Below are positions 51,110-52,395 of a stretch of DNA of 52,395 nt, piece by piece. The DNA is from HKST-UBA85 sp035654775 (GTDB lineage: Bacteria > Bacteroidota > Bacteroidia > Flavobacteriales > Flavobacteriaceae), in contig DASRWB010000063.1 in NCBI GenBank assembly GCA_035654775.1, forward strand, positions 1 through 52,395, given 5' to 3'. A program made the translations under genes and the position numbers. The notes beneath the pieces are model-generated. The model saw only the letters and a list, made by a program, of their open reading frames with translations. It searched no databases and was not told the origin of the DNA. Numbering within the stretch: position 1 is the first letter of the stretch; each line of letters opens with the position of its first letter.

Positions 51110-51186
51110 GAGGTATTGTATTTATTTGTATTAGTTGTTTACTGATTTGAAATGTTACGGGTTCAGAAGTAAAAACTTTAACAAGG

Positions 51187-51642
51187 TCAATTTTTTAATT
51201 TTATAGTCCATTGAAAATCAAAACTTGAAACCTGAATATTTTCTTTGTTTTTCCCTGTGGCTTTTAGCCATATCGTTTGTCCTTCTCTTGTTTCTACTGC
51301 CTTTTGTATGGCAAGTTCAATTAGGTTTCCCTGCGTACATTCAAAAGTAATCCTGCCTGTGGCTTTTTTAGTAAAATTTCCGTTAATGTTTACAACCAGC
51401 ATAGAAATAGGATATCCACTGGTTTTAATTTTGGACAGTAGTAATGCGCCGGTTGTTAACTCTGCAGCCATACCTTGTACTGCCCAAAACATAGAGTTAA
51501 ACGGATTTTGGTTTATCCAACTGTGTTTTACGGTAACAATGCATTTAGTTTGGTCAATATAGCGTGCACGAACACCGGTAAAATAGGCTGCCGGTAATTT
51601 CAAAAAATTAAATCTGTTTATGTTCCTTGGAGTAAACTTCAT
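51187..51642 (-). CDS. DUF4442 hotdog-fold protein
   Basis: This 151-residue protein begins MKFTPRNINRFNFLKLPAAY and has the hotdog-type segments WINQNPFNSMFWAVQGMAAE and IKTSGYPISMLVVNINGNF. DUF4442 proteins are thioesterase-like, so a CoA ester or similar may be the substrate, but none is shown. It lies just downstream of the intergenic gap that follows the partial methylase gene. Confidence 0.85.
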   Translation of the reverse strand: MKFTPRNINRFNFLKLPAAYFTGVRARYIDQTKCIVTVKHSWINQNPFNSMFWAVQGMAAELTTGALLLSKIKTSGYPISMLVVNINGNFTKKATGRITFECTQGNLIELAIQKAVETREGQTIWLKATGKNKENIQVSSFDFQWTIKLKN

Positions 51643-51742
51643 TTATAATCAGCGAAACGGTTTGACCCATAACTACTAACGGATTGTCCCCTTTCTACCT
51701 ACATACAAAGTTAGCTCAAATGCAGTAATAAAACCAAAAATC

Positions 51743-51775
51743 AAACCCTGTTTAAATGGCAATTAAACAGGGTTT
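51743..51775 (-). terminator. Hairpin terminator after the methylase gene
   Basis: AAACCCTGTTTAA, loop ATGGCAA and TTAAACAGGGTTT form a perfect 13-base stem 5 bases beyond the methylase stop. On the minus strand it is followed by GATTTTTGGTTTT, a T-rich tail. Confidence 0.65.
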
Positions 51776-51779
51776 AAGG

Positions 51780-52395
51780 CTACTTGTATATCATAATGTC
51801 AGTGTAACTGGCTGCATAATTCAATCTACTAGATGTAGTGGTCATTGTTGCTCCAGCGAATGGATTGCCAGTTGATGTCCTACTCTCAATCCAATCACAT
51901 AGCTCTACAATTTGACTTTTATTACTTGTGAAATAAAAGTATTGCGTTCCATCTAGTACGCTCAATACGTCTAAATAATCCCTCAGCTTCCAATATTCTT
52001 TACTGCCATAAGTGCTTACATCTGTACTTAGATAAGGAGGATCAACCAAATAAACTACATTTGAATGCTTTTTTGAAGCTTCAAAAAGCAACTTATAATC
52101 CATTTGAACGCGATCAACTCCTTCCAAATAACCTTTACTATCATAATCAGCAAGTTTTATCCTATTGGAAAAAGTTTCTTTAGATAAATCTTCAAAATGA
52201 GTCACATACTTAGCACTAAAAAGTATGGAGCCTGATAACGTTATATAATCAACATATCCATATTCATTTTCATGTGATTTAACCACTTCTAACAGCGTTT
52301 GGCGCATTGATTCAGGTATTCGTCCTTTACGAGGCAAATCGTTTAGCCGATGCCTTAGTTTAGCTAGTAATTTGTTCGTTTGGGGTATTGCTTTC
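51780..52395 (-). CDS. D12-class DNA adenine-N6 methyltransferase (5' end beyond window)
   Basis: The frame is open to the right edge. About 204 residues are visible, running from ...KAIPQTNKLLAKLRHRLN to the stop at 51780. The DPPY catalytic motif occurs as YLVDPPYLSTDVS, followed by SVLDGTQYFYFTSNKSQIVE. The N-terminal AdoMet-binding GGK/FxGxG part must lie outside. A TTG at 52335-52337 is only an internal codon, not a likely start. The enzyme is of the Dam/phage-methylase type. It is the only phage- or mobile-like gene here and may mark the edge of an accessory region. Confidence 0.85.
   Translation of the reverse strand, partial: KAIPQTNKLLAKLRHRLNDLPRKGRIPESMRQTLLEVVKSHENEYGYVDYITLSGSILFSAKYVTHFEDLSKETFSNRIKLADYDSKGYLEGVDRVQMDYKLLFEASKKHSNVVYLVDPPYLSTDVSTYGSKEYWKLRDYLDVLSVLDGTQYFYFTSNKSQIVELCDWIESRTSTGNPFAGATMTTTSSRLNYAASYTDIMIYK

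Noticed and set aside
52335..52337. TTG as the start of the methylase
   Set aside because: The frame stays open to the window edge with sensible sequence upstream, and the AdoMet-binding part is still missing, so the gene is partial.

Overview
The window is a stretch of an AT-rich chromosome from a member of the Bacteroidota, almost certainly the family Flavobacteriaceae. The signs are type IX secretion (T9SS) type B sorting domains, PorP/SprF barrels, SprB-type repeats, 2TM-domain proteins beside LytS/LytTR regulators, split transketolase genes, a zeaxanthin-type crt cluster, and promoters of the TTTG-N(17-23)-TAnnTTTG form. Genes are tightly packed. No gene-free stretch exceeds about 265 bases, and several convergent pairs overlap or sit 1-2 bases apart. 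I see no rRNA, CRISPR array, insertion sequence or intact prophage. The only accessory-looking gene is a partial DNA adenine methylase running off the right edge.

Region 1 (1-14113, minus strand) is a cell-surface and gliding block. In transcription order it holds a secreted beta-helix-like protein, a type B CTD protein (sprC position), a PorP barrel with a coiled coil and SPOR-like tail (sprD position), a 2740-residue SprB-like repeat adhesin, and a SprF barrel cut by the left edge. From the second gene on, the order matches the sprC-sprD-sprB-sprF operon known from Flavobacterium johnsoniae.

Region 2 (14287-28038) is mostly housekeeping: a TSUP transporter, DnaB, AccA, an EamA transporter, an LptF/G-type permease, Tgt, split transketolase, an outer-membrane barrel, an FKBP-type lipoprotein, an S4 RNA-binding protein, a phosphoribosyltransferase and shikimate kinase.

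Region 3 (28114-32852) starts with tRNA-Lys and tRNA-Leu separated by a strong hairpin. A MerR-family regulator with a CarH-like cobalamin pocket follows, then crtI-crtB-crtZ-lycopene cyclase. These four enzymes would take phytoene precursors to zeaxanthin. The regulator gene and crtI share an identical 17-base promoter-proximal element.

Region 4 (32869-40546, minus strand) holds aconitase and then an operon of two parvulin-type periplasmic foldases, a related lipoprotein that lacks a clear catalytic domain, and a MoxR ATPase.

Region 5 (40730-52395) holds an SRPBCC protein and a LytS/2TM/LytTR signalling operon in which the kinase is fused to a 2TM domain. It continues with an ECF sigma factor starting at TTG and its membrane partner, PlsC-like acyltransferase, NUDIX hydrolase, cyclophilin lipoprotein, a TRIC-type channel, a DUF2141 protein, the divergent dps/oxyR pair, an AIM24-type protein, a DUF4442 protein and the partial methylase.

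The best candidates for new biology are the CarH-like control of the crt operon with an altered cobalamin pocket, the kinase-2TM fusion with a preserved internal start, and the SPOR-tailed PorP protein in the spr operon.
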